Below, one piece after another: positions 35,089 through 46,300 of a stretch of 64,000 bases of DNA (its first letter is position 1; every line of letters begins with the position of its first letter). The DNA comes from Saccopteryx bilineata (taxonomy: Eukaryota > Chordata > Mammalia > Chiroptera > Emballonuridae). The stretch covers positions 108,122,574 through 108,186,573 of the forward strand of contig NC_089490.1 of the NCBI RefSeq assembly GCF_036850765.1, written 5' to 3'. The notes beneath the pieces were generated by a model. The model ran no database searches. It worked only from the letters and a program-made list of their open reading frames with translations, and had not been told where the DNA came from. Position numbers and translations under genes: made by a program.

Positions 35089-38000
35089 GTAAAAATGAGA
35101 AGATCCTTAAAGGGCTAGAGCAGAGCAGCGGTTCTCAACCTGTGGGTCGCGACCCCAGCGGGGTCGCCTAAAGCCATCGGAAAATACATAATGCATATCA
35201 GGTATTTACATTCCGAATCATAACTGTAGCAAAATTACAGTTATGAAGTAGCCACCAAAATTATTTTTTGGTTTGGGGTCACCGCAACATGAGGAACTGT
35301 ATTATGGAGTCACGGCATTAGAAAGGTTGAGAACCACTGGGCTAAAGAAACTAATGTGTTTTGTTTGTTTTTCTCCCCACCCTCTCCAGATAACCTCTGG
35401 TATTCCTCTCAGCACCCATGGACCCCAGCTCCCTAATCCTTAATATTCCCTAGATTTCCAGACCTTCTGAGACCCCACAGACCCCCAAATCAAGATACCC
35501 CTGGGCCCTGGTATCAACCCAACTCCCAGAACCACTGGCCTCTAATCCTCCCCAGTACCCTTAGACCCCCACAGACACCGCCCCCCCCCCTGCAATGCTC
35601 TAGGCCTCTGGGTGGGGGGGTTGCTCTGAGAGGAAGGTGGTTGTGAGTGACATCCACCAGAGAAGGAATGCATATATAATAACCTCATCTCTTCTTTATC
35701 TGGGATAGCTGGTGCTATTATACTTTTTTTTTTTATGATACAGAGCAAATTCTCAACCCAAGTTTTAGTAGTTGTGTGCAGTTCTCTAATGCAAAAGAGT
35801 AGCTGTTTCTAAGATTGAATCCAAGAGACCAGTTTGTAGGATTTTTTTTTTTTTTTTTTTTTTAGCAAGAAAGACAGAGCAGGACAGATAGGAACAGATA
35901 AACAGAAGGAGAGAGATGAGACGCATCAATTTTTCTCTGCAGCTCCTTATTTGTTCATTGATTGCTTTCTCATATGTGCCTTGACGGGGTGGGGGGGGTG
36001 GGGTGAGGGTGGAACTATGGCCTAGCCAGTGACCCCTTAATCAAGCCAGTGACCTTAGCCTTCAGACCAGCAACCTTTGGGCTCAGCTAGTGACCATGGG
36101 TCATATCTATGATCCCATGTTCAAGCCAGCAACCCCACGCTCAAGCCGGATGAGCCTGTGCTCAAGCCAGCAGCCTCGGGGTTTTTTTGTTTTGTTTTAT
36201 TTTGTATTTTTTTCCAAAGCCAGAAATGGGGAGGCAGTCAGACAAACTCCCACATGCACCCAACCGGGATCCACCCTGCACACCCACCAGGGGGTGATGC
36301 TCTGCCCATCTGGGGCGTTGCTCTGTTGCAACCAGAGCCATTCTAGCACCTGAGGCAGAGGCCACAGAGCCATCCTCAGCACCCGGGCCAACTCTGCTCC
36401 AATGGAGCCTTGGCTGTGGGAGGGGAAGAGAGAGACAGAGAGGAAGGAGAGGGGCAGGGGTGGAGAAGCAGATGGGCGCTTCTCCTGTGTGCCCTGGCTG
36501 GGAATTGAACCTGGGAGTCCTGCACGCTAGGCTGACGCTCTACCACTGAGCCAACCAGCCAGGGCCAGCCTTGGGGTTTTGAAAGTGGGTCCTCTGCATC
36601 TCAGTCTGATACTCTGTCCACTGTGCCACCACCAGGTCAGGCACTTGTAAGAATTTAAAAAACATTAGATGCTTCATGTAATATAATAGGACTTTAGAAG
36701 TATTAAATAAGCATTTCTAGGCATATACAAGTCATCAGATGTGTCAGGAATCTTCAGGTATATTAATCTGAAGATAATATTTAAGCAACAAGGGAGTATC
36801 CCGTGAACATAAACTCTGTTCATGGGGAGGTAGTAGCTAACACTTCAGCATAGTGTAGAGCCAGGTATTCTAGGAATATCTAGCAATCTGGGATGGTATA
36901 TTTTAATCAGTCCTTATCAACTGATTAATGGTCTTATTAGGATCATGGATATCTCATAATTCAACAGATACTATTACATTTAGCTGTGACATTAGGTAAA
37001 TAAATTGAATGCATCTTTTGGGGGATCAGACTGGGGATAAAACGAAGAAAGGCTGTTATACCTAAGGCTAATAGCCAGTAACTCTTCTCTTCTTTCTTCT
37101 CACTTCCTGACAGCTTTGAGAGCACTGTGGGCCAGGGCCCAGACACGTATATGTATATATTCAGGGTGTGCCGGGAAGCTGGCAACCATTCCACTGGGGC
37201 AGGCCTGGTGCAGATCAACAAAAGTAATGGGAAGGAGACGGTGGTGGGGAGAATCAACGAGACTCACATCTTCAATGGAAGTAAGACAATCCCTGTTGAC
37301 TGATTCACTGATCCCAAGTTAGTCTCTTGGACAATCCTGTATGTCTTTCTCAGTCTTCGGAATATCTTATGGTGTATGGTTCAGCACACCTGAGATTGTA
37401 AGCCACAGCTCCTCTGGCTTACAAGGCTCGGGCCATTTATTGTTTGTTTTAAAGTTAGTGGGAAACGGCCTGACCTGTGGTGGCGCAGTGGATAAAGCGT
37501 CGACCTGGAAATGCTGAGGTCGCCAGTTTGAAACCCTGGGCTTGCCTGGTCAAGGCACATATGGGAGTTGATGCTTCCAGCTCCTCCCCCCTTCTCTCTA
37601 TCTGTCTCTGTCCTCTCTCTCCTCTCTAAAAAAATATGAATAATAATAAAAAAAAAGTTAGTGGGAAACTTATGCCAAAAAAAAAGAATCTAGCTGCAAT
37701 TGCATAGCCTGGAGTCCTTTTAATACTTAATGAGTTTTTTATGCTAGGCTTGAAAATACCAACTACCACTATTCATCAAATTAATCGGACTTTGCCAGTT
37801 AAGTTTTAAGATCAAATTTTGTAAATCAGTCCACAAAAATTTTCTTACCAACTTGTGATAGTGATAGTGATGGTGATAATCTCAAAAGTCATAAAGTCTT
37901 ATTTCTGGAAAAGACTATGTGAATACCTATAATCTAATTCCTTTCCTTAGGTAGATAAACAGATTGTCCCTCCAGTACCAGTTGTTCCTATAAATAATGT

Positions 38001-40930
38001 AAATAAAAGAAACAGAATTTGGGACTATGGGTCAAAAGACTTGATTTTTAACACATAGCATATTTACTTGGTCCTGTGACTGAAAATCACTTCACTTTTT
38101 TTACTTTGTTTTCATGTATGTAAAATTGGAAGCAGAATTCTTACCTTATTGACCTCACATGACTGTTGAATCAAATGATACTTTGCAGAAGAAATTTGAA
38201 TGTATAAATACTAAAGAAAAATAAATGCCTCCTAGTCTTAAAAGTCATCTACTTTGGACTTATCTGTAGCTGATTTAAGTCTTAGCTTTCCCCTGCCACC
38301 CAGTAATTGTATGGAACCTCTTCTTTTGATGTTAGCAGGTGTTTAGGAAATGTGAACCATTGTTAAGATGGGTCATAACTGTTTTTGCACTATCAACTAC
38401 CTGCCTTGAATGTGAAAAATTTTTCTGTGAATTTCTGATTCTTAGTTGTCTAAGCAAGGGAATATAAAACTGGTAAATCAGCCAAGTTTTAGCTTGGCAT
38501 TTCCAGTATACAGAGCTCTTACTGATGAGGGTTATTTTTATTAAAACCGATTTGTCTGAACGTCCCAATTTGACTTTACCATAGTAGCCAGGTCTGCCTC
38601 TGCTTTCCCCCACCCCAAAACTCCATTTTCTTTGTCCCTCCCCAGGTAATTGGATCATGCTGATCTATAAAGGGGGTGATGAATATGACAGTCACTGTGA
38701 CAAGGAGCAGCGGCGGGCAGTGGTGATGATCTCCTGCAATCGACACACCCTAGCGGTGAGGCACCCTGGGGCATATGAGCCTAGAGAGGAAATGAAAGGA
38801 CTGACCTGAGGTGGGGGAGTATTTCCAGAGGGCACAAGACACATTGGGTTGGATTAGAGAAAACTAGAAGTTCAATTTTACCGTGTCATAGACACCCATC
38901 TTCTAACATACATGGAAAATGGGTTTTTTCTTTATTTTAGATGGAGTCAAAAGAACATTTTAAATATGTGCGCTCTCCTTTCATTATCAGGGCAATTTTA
39001 ACCCTGTGTTTGAAGAACGAAGCAAAGTCCAAGAGTGTTTCTACCTTTTTGAGATGGATAGTAGCCTGGCCTGTTCTGCAGAGGTCTCCCGCCTCAGTGT
39101 GGGTTCTATCTTACTTGTCACGTGAGTACTCTTTCCCTTACCAGTCCAAGCCTTTCTTTTTTTTAACTCATAATTTCTTAGATGCATGTGGGCATCGTGT
39201 GTGTGAGAGATAAAAGAACTCTGCGTGAAAACCCATTAAACTCTGACTATACAGGTTTTTAAAAGTGAGATGTTTTGCCCTGGCCGGTTGGCTCAGTGGT
39301 AGAGCGTTGGCCTGGCGTGCAGAAGTCCCAGGTTCAATTCCCAGCCAGGGCACATAGGAGAAGTGCCCATCTGCCTCTCCACCCCTCCCCCTCTCCTTCC
39401 TCTCTGTATCTCACTTCCCCTCCCACAGCCGAGGCTCCTTTGGAGCAAAAGATGGCCTGGGTGCTGCGGATAGCTCCTTGGCCTCTGCCCCAGGCGCTAG
39501 AGTGTCTCTGGTCGCGGCAGACGCCCCCTGGTGGGTGTGCCAGGTGGATCCCAGTCGGGCACATGCGGGAGTCTGTCTGACTGCTTCCCTGTTTCCAGCT
39601 TCAGAAAAGTGAAAAAAAAAAAAAAAGTGAGATGTTTTGTCCCCAGTAAATATTCAGATTTGAAGGTGCTTTTTTGCAGTACTGGAGGGCTGGACAGTTT
39701 TGGATACTATCCCATTAGATCAGTGATTTTCAACTGGGGTGCTGCAAGGATTTTTAAAACATTCAGTAACTGACTTTAGTCAGAGGCACTGACCCCTTTT
39801 TCCTTAGATTGTCAAATAAAAATGACAATGACCAACAAAATAGCCATCTGGTGTGAATGACTTAAAATTATATATTTTTGTCAAGTTGGCAAAAAATATA
39901 TTTTTTGGTGTGCTACGGAATTTTACTAGTTTATGTGTGCCATGAGATTAAAATGGTTGAAAATCGCTACATTAGAACTTTTGGACGAGCAGAATTATCT
40001 AATGGTGACTTCTAGCAGAAATCATCACGTTTTTTTCTGAGTGCTTTACTTTTCTCAGACAGTGCTCTAATTGGTTTTCTATGGGAGCTATCCGCCCCCT
40101 TTTTCATTATCTTCACTATCCCCCTGCCCCGTTTCATAAGCTGTTTTGTAGAAACAGTTAATGAGTATAAATTGTCCTTAGTATTTGAGTTTTACTATTC
40201 CTTGGTTTTTGAGTTTAGCTTTTTCTTCGGCAGGTTTGCATCACTAGTTGCTGTCTATATCATCGGGGGATTCCTATACCAACGACTGGTGGTGGGAGCC
40301 AAGGGCATGGAGCAATTTCCCCACTTAGCCTTCTGGCAGGATGTTGGCAACCTGGTAGCAGTAAGTAATGGCAGCTGGCCAAGCCTGTAGCCAGCACACA
40401 AGGTTGAGGGACCAGCCATCCAGGTTTGTCCAGTCCGAGGGGTTTCTTGAGACAGAGGCCTTGGGTGCTAAAACAGAAGGTCCAGCAAATCAAGACAGTT
40501 GGTTGCCCTCATACCAACATAGCATCTTACTGTCTAGCCTTGCTAAGACTTGGCTGGAAGAGCAACGCTGGTGCTTAGATTAGGAATCTGATAGTTGTTA
40601 AGGGGCCTGCATAGGAAGGGGAGACCTAATTTCTCCTTCCTTTCCAAATTCAGTTTAGGCTCTGAGAGCTTTCAGGCTTTCTCTTCATTATCCCTGAAGA
40701 AACCTATATATGTAGTTCTTTCTGCATTTTTAGACCATAAATATACTTTGTCTTTCCCTAAAGTTGGTTATTCTAAATTATAATTTCCTTTGTTTCTTTC
40801 TCTACAGGATGGTTGTGACTTCGTGTGCCGTTCTAAACCCCGAAATGTGCCTGCTACATACCGTGGTGTGGGGGATGATCAGCTGGGGGAGGAGTCAGAA
40901 GAAAGGGATGATCACTTACTACCAATGTGA
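34913..40930 (+). CDS. M6PR: M6PR, cation-dependent mannose-6-phosphate receptor (complete, six coding exons)
   Basis: Receptor that carries mannose-6-phosphate-tagged lysosomal enzymes from the trans-Golgi to endosomes. Exons of 176, 167, 110, 131, 127 and 123 nt join in phase to 277 residues, the usual family length. Features seen: signal peptide about 1-26; lumenal domain with all six disulphide cysteines (32, 78, 132, 145, 167, 179); ligand residues Gln92, Arg137, Glu159 and Tyr169; Asp129 and His131 of the cation/phosphate site; and N-glycosylation sequons at 57, 83, 94, 107 and 113. One membrane helix spans about 187-210. The 67-residue tail holds the diaromatic FW at 228-229 and ends in the acidic dileucine signal DDHLLPM, a GGA-binding type, with Ser267 in a CK2-like context. 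The D-to-G change at residue 152, judged from memory of human, is just after an exon junction. Nothing suggests loss of function. Confidence 0.97.
35126..35339. mobile_element. SPIN-type nonautonomous hAT element, copy 1
   Basis: Ends CAGCGGTTCTCAACC and GGTTGAGAACCACTG with the internal GTGGGTCGCGACCCC palindrome and CATAACTGTAGCAAAATTAC, matching the SPIN_NA family from memory. GGCTAGAG five bases left and GGCTAAAG immediately right may be an altered 8-bp target duplication. It sits in M6PR intron 2. Confidence 0.88.
35575..35590. repeat. C-rich simple tract
   Basis: CCGCCCCCCCCCC, about 10 C in a row, within M6PR intron 2; unremarkable. Confidence 0.6.
35840..36645 (-). repeat. Long VES-related SINE, interrupted by another SINE
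   Basis: Reverse long-type copy from poly(T) at 35840 to ACTGTGCCACCACCAGGTCA near 36640, with (GTGG)-rich part at 35988-36010; interrupted at 36180 by a Rhin-1-like copy. Confidence 0.75.
36181..36568 (-). repeat. Rhin-1-like SINE nested in a VES-related SINE
   Basis: Reverse copy between CAGCCTCGGGGTTTT and CAGCCTTGGGGTTTT (14 of 15 matching), so it landed inside the older SINE. Confidence 0.88.
37114..37280 (+). CDS. M6PR: M6PR exon 3
   Basis: Codes residues 59-114 ([20 protein letters not shown] to THIFNG) plus one base. It contains Cys78, the ligand residue Gln92 and four glycosylation sequons; the fifth (Asn113) is completed in the next exon. The acceptor is CTGACAG and the donor is GTAAGACA. 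Confidence 0.96.
37467..37660 (+). repeat. VES-type SINE in M6PR intron 3
   Basis: Near-consensus copy, CCTGACCTGTGGTGGCGCAG to (A)n; GTTAGTGGGAAAC flanks both sides. Same strand as M6PR. Confidence 0.9.
38646..38755 (+). CDS. M6PR: M6PR exon 4
   Basis: Codes from [18 protein letters not shown] to CNRHTLA (residues 115-151). It carries Asp129, His131, Cys132, Arg137 and Cys145. The acceptor is TCCCCAG and the donor is GTGAGGCA. Confidence 0.96.
38991..39121 (+). CDS. M6PR: M6PR exon 5
   Basis: Codes residues 152-194 plus two bases, from [20 protein letters not shown] to the start of the membrane helix (VGSILLV). It holds Glu159, Cys167, Tyr169 and Cys179. The acceptor is TCATTATCAG and the donor is GTGAGTAC. 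Confidence 0.96.
39277..39626 (+). repeat. Rhin-1-like SINE in M6PR intron 5
   Basis: GCCCTGGCCGGTTGGCTCAG to poly(A), with target duplication AAGTGAGATGTTTTG on both sides (39264 and 39625 region). Confidence 0.9.
39721..39969. mobile_element. Nonautonomous hAT element of a third type, in M6PR intron 5
   Basis: CAGTGATTTTCAAC at the left and GTTGAAAATCGCTA at the right are reverse complements except near the tip. An 8-bp flank, CATTAGAT at 39713 and CATTAGAA at 39970, matches 7 of 8. Inner sequence (GGGGTGCTGCAAGG, GGTGTGCTACGGAA) differs from SPIN. Confidence 0.75.
40234..40360 (+). CDS. M6PR: M6PR exon 6
   Basis: Codes the rest of the membrane helix ([15 protein letters not shown]) and the proximal tail, including the HLAFWQD diaromatic sorting region, to NLVA. 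The acceptor is TTCGGCAG and the donor is GTAAGTAA. Confidence 0.96.
40808..40930 (+). CDS. M6PR: M6PR exon 7, C-terminal tail and stop
   Basis: Codes [15 protein letters not shown] to the end, DDHLLPM, followed by TGA. It includes tail cysteines (palmitoylation candidates) and the GGA-type acidic dileucine motif. The acceptor is TTTCTCTACAG. Confidence 0.97.
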   Translation, partial: DGCDFVCRSKPRNVPATYRGVGDDQLGEESEERDDHLLPM

Positions 40931-42320
40931 ATGCACTTTATTTGCACAGCTTCCTGGATCCCCAAACCAAAGCATACTCGGCCAGATTTCTTAGTCTCCA
41001 CCAGTCTCTTCTCACCCTTAATGCTGCTCTTGCTTTCCAGTTGCTTTTGGTTTGCTTCCTCTTCTCACTAGTAGAAATGCCTTCCCTTTGTTCCCTACTT
41101 TTGGCTTTTCCTCTAGGGACATAACAGTTGTAGGTGAGAGATGGTATAATAGGGCCTGTGACAAGAGGCACAATCTCTTGGTGTAGGAAGGTACACAGGA
41201 TAACTATGAGCAAAAGCATATGGCAGGCTCACTGACCCTTTTCAAAACACATTTTCACAAATTTTGAGACACTGCAATTCTTTAATTAAAAAAGCAAACA
41301 TTATTTATACAAGGTTGGATCGCTTTCATGCTCTTACTCTGTACCCTACAGTAGTCTCCATGAGAACCTAGATGTAATTTCTTGCTGCTTGGAACTACTT
41401 AATAGTGATTACTTGGTTGCCATCCGAGTACTGCCATTTGGTCTGAGCCTAGAGATGTAGACCTGCTTTTCCCACCTCTGGGCCTAGGATGGGAACAGTG
41501 AGAAATTTTCCAGTTAGAAGATAAGGTACCAGCACATCATTTGTTAGCATTGGAGTAACTGTAGCTGGAATTGGGTCCTGGATTGTGGTTTTAGTTTACT
41601 AGTTTATATGTAGCAAAATACCTTAATCCAGGAGTCCAGCTTATTAGAAAGGGAAACTGAAAGTGACCTCTGTGCTACATGAGTTCCAGAAAAGGAGTCT
41701 GTTTACCTTTTAGTGGGATCCCTTTGATGGCTTTTTTCTCCCACTTGTAGTAGAAGTTGGCAAAGCAGTTCTTACCAGTGTTTCTAAACATGTTGCACTT
41801 TTCACAGGCATGTCATTTTGACTATTCTTTTCAGTCTTCTGGAAAGGGAATGGAGGCAGAAGCAGGTCTAGGGCTCTGCCATCCTGTGCTCTGGGTGTGG
41901 ATTTCCACTACACCTGTCCCTGCTTCTGGCTCAGGAAAGGATCTTCTTGCTCATATTTCTGTGTGAGAAATTTTTAATGCTCTGATGCTTCCACCTATTT
42001 AGGCCATGTGCCCCCAAACCTATCCTGTCTATTTAATAGTGAACCTGTGCCGTGGGAGAGGCATGGCTCCATGGGACACAGCGTGGAGTCAGTGGGCAGG
42101 GGCCTGTTACAGCCTTAGAGGAGGTGAAATTATTTCATTCTTGGACTTTTAAATACTATTTGAATGATTTTTTTCTTTCTATACATGGAAAATGTTACAA
42201 GATCATCTTATTTGTTTGCATCCCTCCCCCACTCGGGTGTTTTAAAAATGCAAAAAAAGAAAAAATATATCATTTTTGTACAAAAATACTTGAAAGATTA
42301 AAAAAAGAAAATACGTTGGT
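40931..42320 (+). other. M6PR: M6PR 3' UTR, to a probable polyadenylation site
   Basis: Unique-looking sequence without recognisable repeats between the stop codon and an ATTAAA signal at 42297-42302, followed by an A-rich then T-containing stretch. A length of about 1.4 kb is plausible for this gene. Other, earlier sites cannot be excluded. Confidence 0.6.
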
Positions 42321-43201
42321 CTAGTCATTTGTGTAGAAGAAGGTAGAGACACTGGATTGGAGTAAGAGACAACTGAGACCAATTTTTATCCTTTACTGAG
42401 GAGGAAAAAAATATTTAATATTTTTGTTGTATAAGGAATAGTGCCCGAGGCAGGTATTTACACTCCTGACCTCAGCCTCACACACTCCTGTTTATAAAGC
42501 TATAGGACAGAGCAGAGTTGGAGTTGAAAATAAAGGGGAGAAGACAACAGAATGGAAGGGAGCAAGGAGATGCAGAAAAACTGATGACAGCCACGTGTAT
42601 GCCAAACACTTTTTAGTCTCTGCAGCAAATCAGAATGATGCCAGCCAAGTCTCTGTACTGGCTGGTGAGCCTGCCATGGACACAGGAGAAAATATTCAAA
42701 AATAAGGGAATGAGTGGTGACAAAACAGCCAGAGCTACAGTCAGACAATCCAGAGGCAGCACCAGATTTCACTACTTGTGTCACATGAGCTAGAAGAATC
42801 CTACCTCCGACCGTGGAGGTATACCTACATCCCACCATCTCCTTCCTTACCACACTGGGTATTCCTCTGAGAACTGAGACCCTGGCTAGACACTCTACTC
42901 CAGGATAAGGCTGAGTAGTACCAGTTCTCTAGACTTACTCTTTTATAAGATTGGATCAGAGTAGGTGAAAATGGTGAGAATTGTACAGATTTTAAAAAAT
43001 AGAGCCCAGAGAAAATGTCAAAGCTCCAACAGGTAGCACCAGCAACCAACTCTTGCGCTTTCCTTCCCTGTCTTAGTAATCCCCTCTGCAGACTTACATA
43101 ATTGGAACAGTTCTTTATTCCCTGGAAAGTCTGCTGGTACCAGGTTATAACCCGGACCGTGGGGAGTATCTGCCTCAAGCTGCTTTGTGCAAGAGGCCAC
43201 C
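41270..43201 (-). other. PHC1: PHC1 3' UTR, left limit uncertain (may overlap M6PR 3' UTR)
   Basis: Repeat-poor sequence after the PHC1 stop. On the minus strand the clearest canonical-type polyadenylation signal is ATTAAA at 41281-41286, which would make the transcript overlap the M6PR 3' UTR by about 1 kb. Human PHC1 and M6PR are recalled as overlapping at their 3' ends, which agrees. A weaker AATAAA complement lies near 43114, and AT-rich alternatives near 42410, so the true end could be earlier. Confidence 0.4.
42297..42302 (+). terminator. M6PR: M6PR polyadenylation signal ATTAAA
   Basis: ATTAAA lies in an A-rich context about 1.37 kb after the stop codon, the best-placed candidate downstream of M6PR. 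Chosen by position and motif only. Confidence 0.5.
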
Positions 43202-43356
43202 TTAGGTCTCCTTGAGGACATTAATCTTGGCGCATATCTTGAGGGCAGGGCCCAGCTTGATGTTCATGGCAGTCATAAGATGTTCCTCTTTAAGTAATAA
43301 AAGGGCCTGTCCATCAATCTCCTGGGAACGAAACTCTTCTGCAATCTCTTGACAGC
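43202..43356 (-). CDS. PHC1: PHC1 last coding exon (SAM domain) and stop
   Basis: Residues 947-997, GCQEIAEEFRSQEIDGQALL to AKINVLKET, then TAA. The polymerising SAM surface is encoded here. The acceptor is CTTTCTAG. Confidence 0.96.
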
Positions 43357-46300
43357 CTAGAAAGAAATGGTGGGAATATGTATGAGAAAAGATGGCAGCA
43401 CCAGAGGTTAGGAGGGAAAACGGAAGATGAAAAGTAAATGGAGACCTAGTAATGGTTAATCCCACAGTACATGGCCTAAATTCAGTAATATGGAGGGTTG
43501 AGATGACAAGCGTTGGAAGCAAAAGGAAATCGGAGAGCAGCTGGCTATTAGGAGACCTAAAATGGAAGGATTAGGTTTTTCAACCATAGAAATCTTTCAA
43601 ATAGCTTGATGAGCTGAAAAGGGTGAGAGCAAAGATAAATGTGGGGTTTTTTTGCATGAGAAAGGAAAGTTAAGATTGGCCCTTGTAACACTCGTTTAAG
43701 AGCATAGAATTCAAATAGCAAGAAGGGTAGGGTGATTTTCTTTACTGGAAAAAACCACCCTTTGGTCAAGAATAACCTTGTAAATATTCCTGTCTTGAAG
43801 AAAGTGGGAAAACAATGGCCTCTTATTTTCTAATCCCCTTCTCCATTGAAAAAAGTCATCTCTCCATAGTAGGTATCATAGTCACATATAAAAATATACT
43901 GTCAAAAAATTATTGGTAAGAAATATAGCTGAATCATAAGAGATGAAAATCAAACACTGAAACTTGACAAGGTGACAACTAAGGAAATTAGTAAACTAGA
44001 TGTGGGTAAGTAACTTGAACAAATATCAAGAGCCTTTAAGCCTCTACTGCTTCAAAGTGAGTTACATTCCATTACTGAGGCCTGCACAAAGACCTAAGGA
44101 AAAAAACAAAGCATGTATGTGACTGGATTCTGTTGCATAGTACCTTGTAGAGAGGCAATAAACTCATAAACCTCCTCTACACTCCAACGGCTAGGATTAC
44201 TGGACAGGAACACGGGGTTGATGCCATGTAATTCTGGCGTAGGTGGAGCTGTATTGGGGTTCCCCAGGTCCCGTTCTCCGTGCCCAGCTCTCACTGATAA
44301 AGGCCCAGGAGATGTTGGAGAGAGTGCTTCATCATAGCTGGAATTATCTGAACCCCTGCTAGAGTCCTCTTGACCCTTTAAAGAAAACCGAAGAACAGTG
44401 AGGTCATGGAGAAGTTTTCTCTCCCCTCCCCAACCACCCAAGGTTTGGGTTAACATTGGGCATGGAGGGCAAACAAATCTTACCCTGTACTTCATTTGCA
44501 AATGTCCAAAGTCACCAATCTACACTCAAGTACCTTCTGAGTATAAACTATCACTTTCTTGATTCTCCCCTTCTACCAAAGATTGTTCCAGATTTTTGCT
44601 ACTCAGATGTGTAAGGATTAATGGATATACATGAACCAGTCATCAGAGGAGAGAAGACAAAACAAACCAGGGTGTCGGAATCTGGAGTGATGCAATCAAG
44701 GCAAAACCGGAGTTCTGGTCTCAGTGTATAGGCCCATTTTAAAGGTAGCTGGCTCTGGGACAGCAGCTTACCCGGTGGCGCTTGCCCTGGATCTTGGCAC
44801 GGGCAATGTCAGAGGAGCTGCGTCGGGGTCCACGCCGCCGAACACGAGCATAGTTGGCTTCTTGAAAGTCTTTCATTTTTTTCCTCTTAAGCCGGAACTG
44901 GTGGCTACAGCTCACATTATACCTACAGGGCAGGCACATGTACATCAAAGGTGCTCTAGAAAACTACCTTGCTACCTTGTGCTAAAGGTGCATTGGTATT
45001 TTAAGAGCTAATTTGGGGAAGACTATGAAAGTAAAGGAAACATTATATATCAGTGTGAGCCCTGACCAGGTGGTTCAGTGAATCAAGTGTCATCCCTGCA
45101 CACCAAGGTTCTGGGTTTGATCCCCGGTGTGGCATGGAGAAGTAATGAGTGCACAACTAAATGGAATAACTAAGTGGAACAGTGAGTAGATGCTTCTCTT
45201 TCTCTATCTCTCTCTCTCTCGCCCCCTACCTTTCTCCCTGTCTCTCTCTCTCAAATCAATGGAAAATTTTAACTATGTGTATGTGTGTATATGTGTGTGC
45301 GTCTGTATCAGCTGTAAGATGGTCCTAGGGAAGGGTGTAACATTACATGAAAGAACCACTGCTGCAGGCGAGGAGGGGCTGCCTCCAGTACCTCTTAGCA
45401 CAAGTCATGGAGCAGAATCTCTTGGAGCCGCGAAACTGCTCTGCAGGGGCGTACTTCCCACAGTACTCACACTTCAGGAGATTCGCCTTCTTATCTAGCT
45501 CTGAAAAATAAGGCATGATCACTTGAAAGCTGTCATCAGTTTCTGCTGCTGTTCAAACCGTTATAGGCCCCGAGCTGGACTCTTAATGTCGGGGTTTGCC
45601 CCCAGAGACCTACACCGCCTGAGTGAGAATCCCTAAAACATCAAGTTCAAGTTCCAAAACCATAAAGGCATGTCCATCATAATTTTCCTGCCCTTCAGTC
45701 AGACTATTCCCATTCTGATGACTAATTTTATCCTAATCCATGCTCTCAGATTTCAGACAAGGCTGCATTTCTGAACAGGAGAGAGGACTAATTACTAATG
45801 CCTATGAAGATATATATCCCTCTCTCACAAAGTTTCCAAAAGCAGAGGGGAAATGTCAATAGTATAGATTATATGTATATGATATAGATTATAAAATCGA
45901 AGTAAGAACAACTGGAAATTATGAAATATCCTCTTGCCCTCACCAGGTAGCTCAGTTGGAAGGAGCCTCATCCCATATGCCAAGGTAGAGGTTTGATCCC
46001 CATCAGGGTGCATACAAAAATCAATGAATGCATAAGTAAGTGAATCAACAGGCCGATGTTTATATCTCATGCTCGCCCTTTCCCTCTCCCTCTAAAATCA
46101 ATCAAAATAACCTTTTTTAAATACCATATTTTAGATCATTTTGAAAAATTATAGTAAATAATTTAATAACTTACTTTTGAGTTTGATAATTCTCCCTAAG
46201 CCTATGGAATTCCTTTTGTGTGATTCTATAAATTCTAAATATATGATAAAGTTTCTGTATCTGGATGGTCATCATTTAATTCCTACTGTAAATAAATAAT

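Noticed and set aside
39277..39355. tRNA-like sequences with A- and B-box motifs
   Set aside because: They are heads of tRNA-derived SINEs, repeated many times and continued by SINE bodies; no independent tRNA gene is supported.
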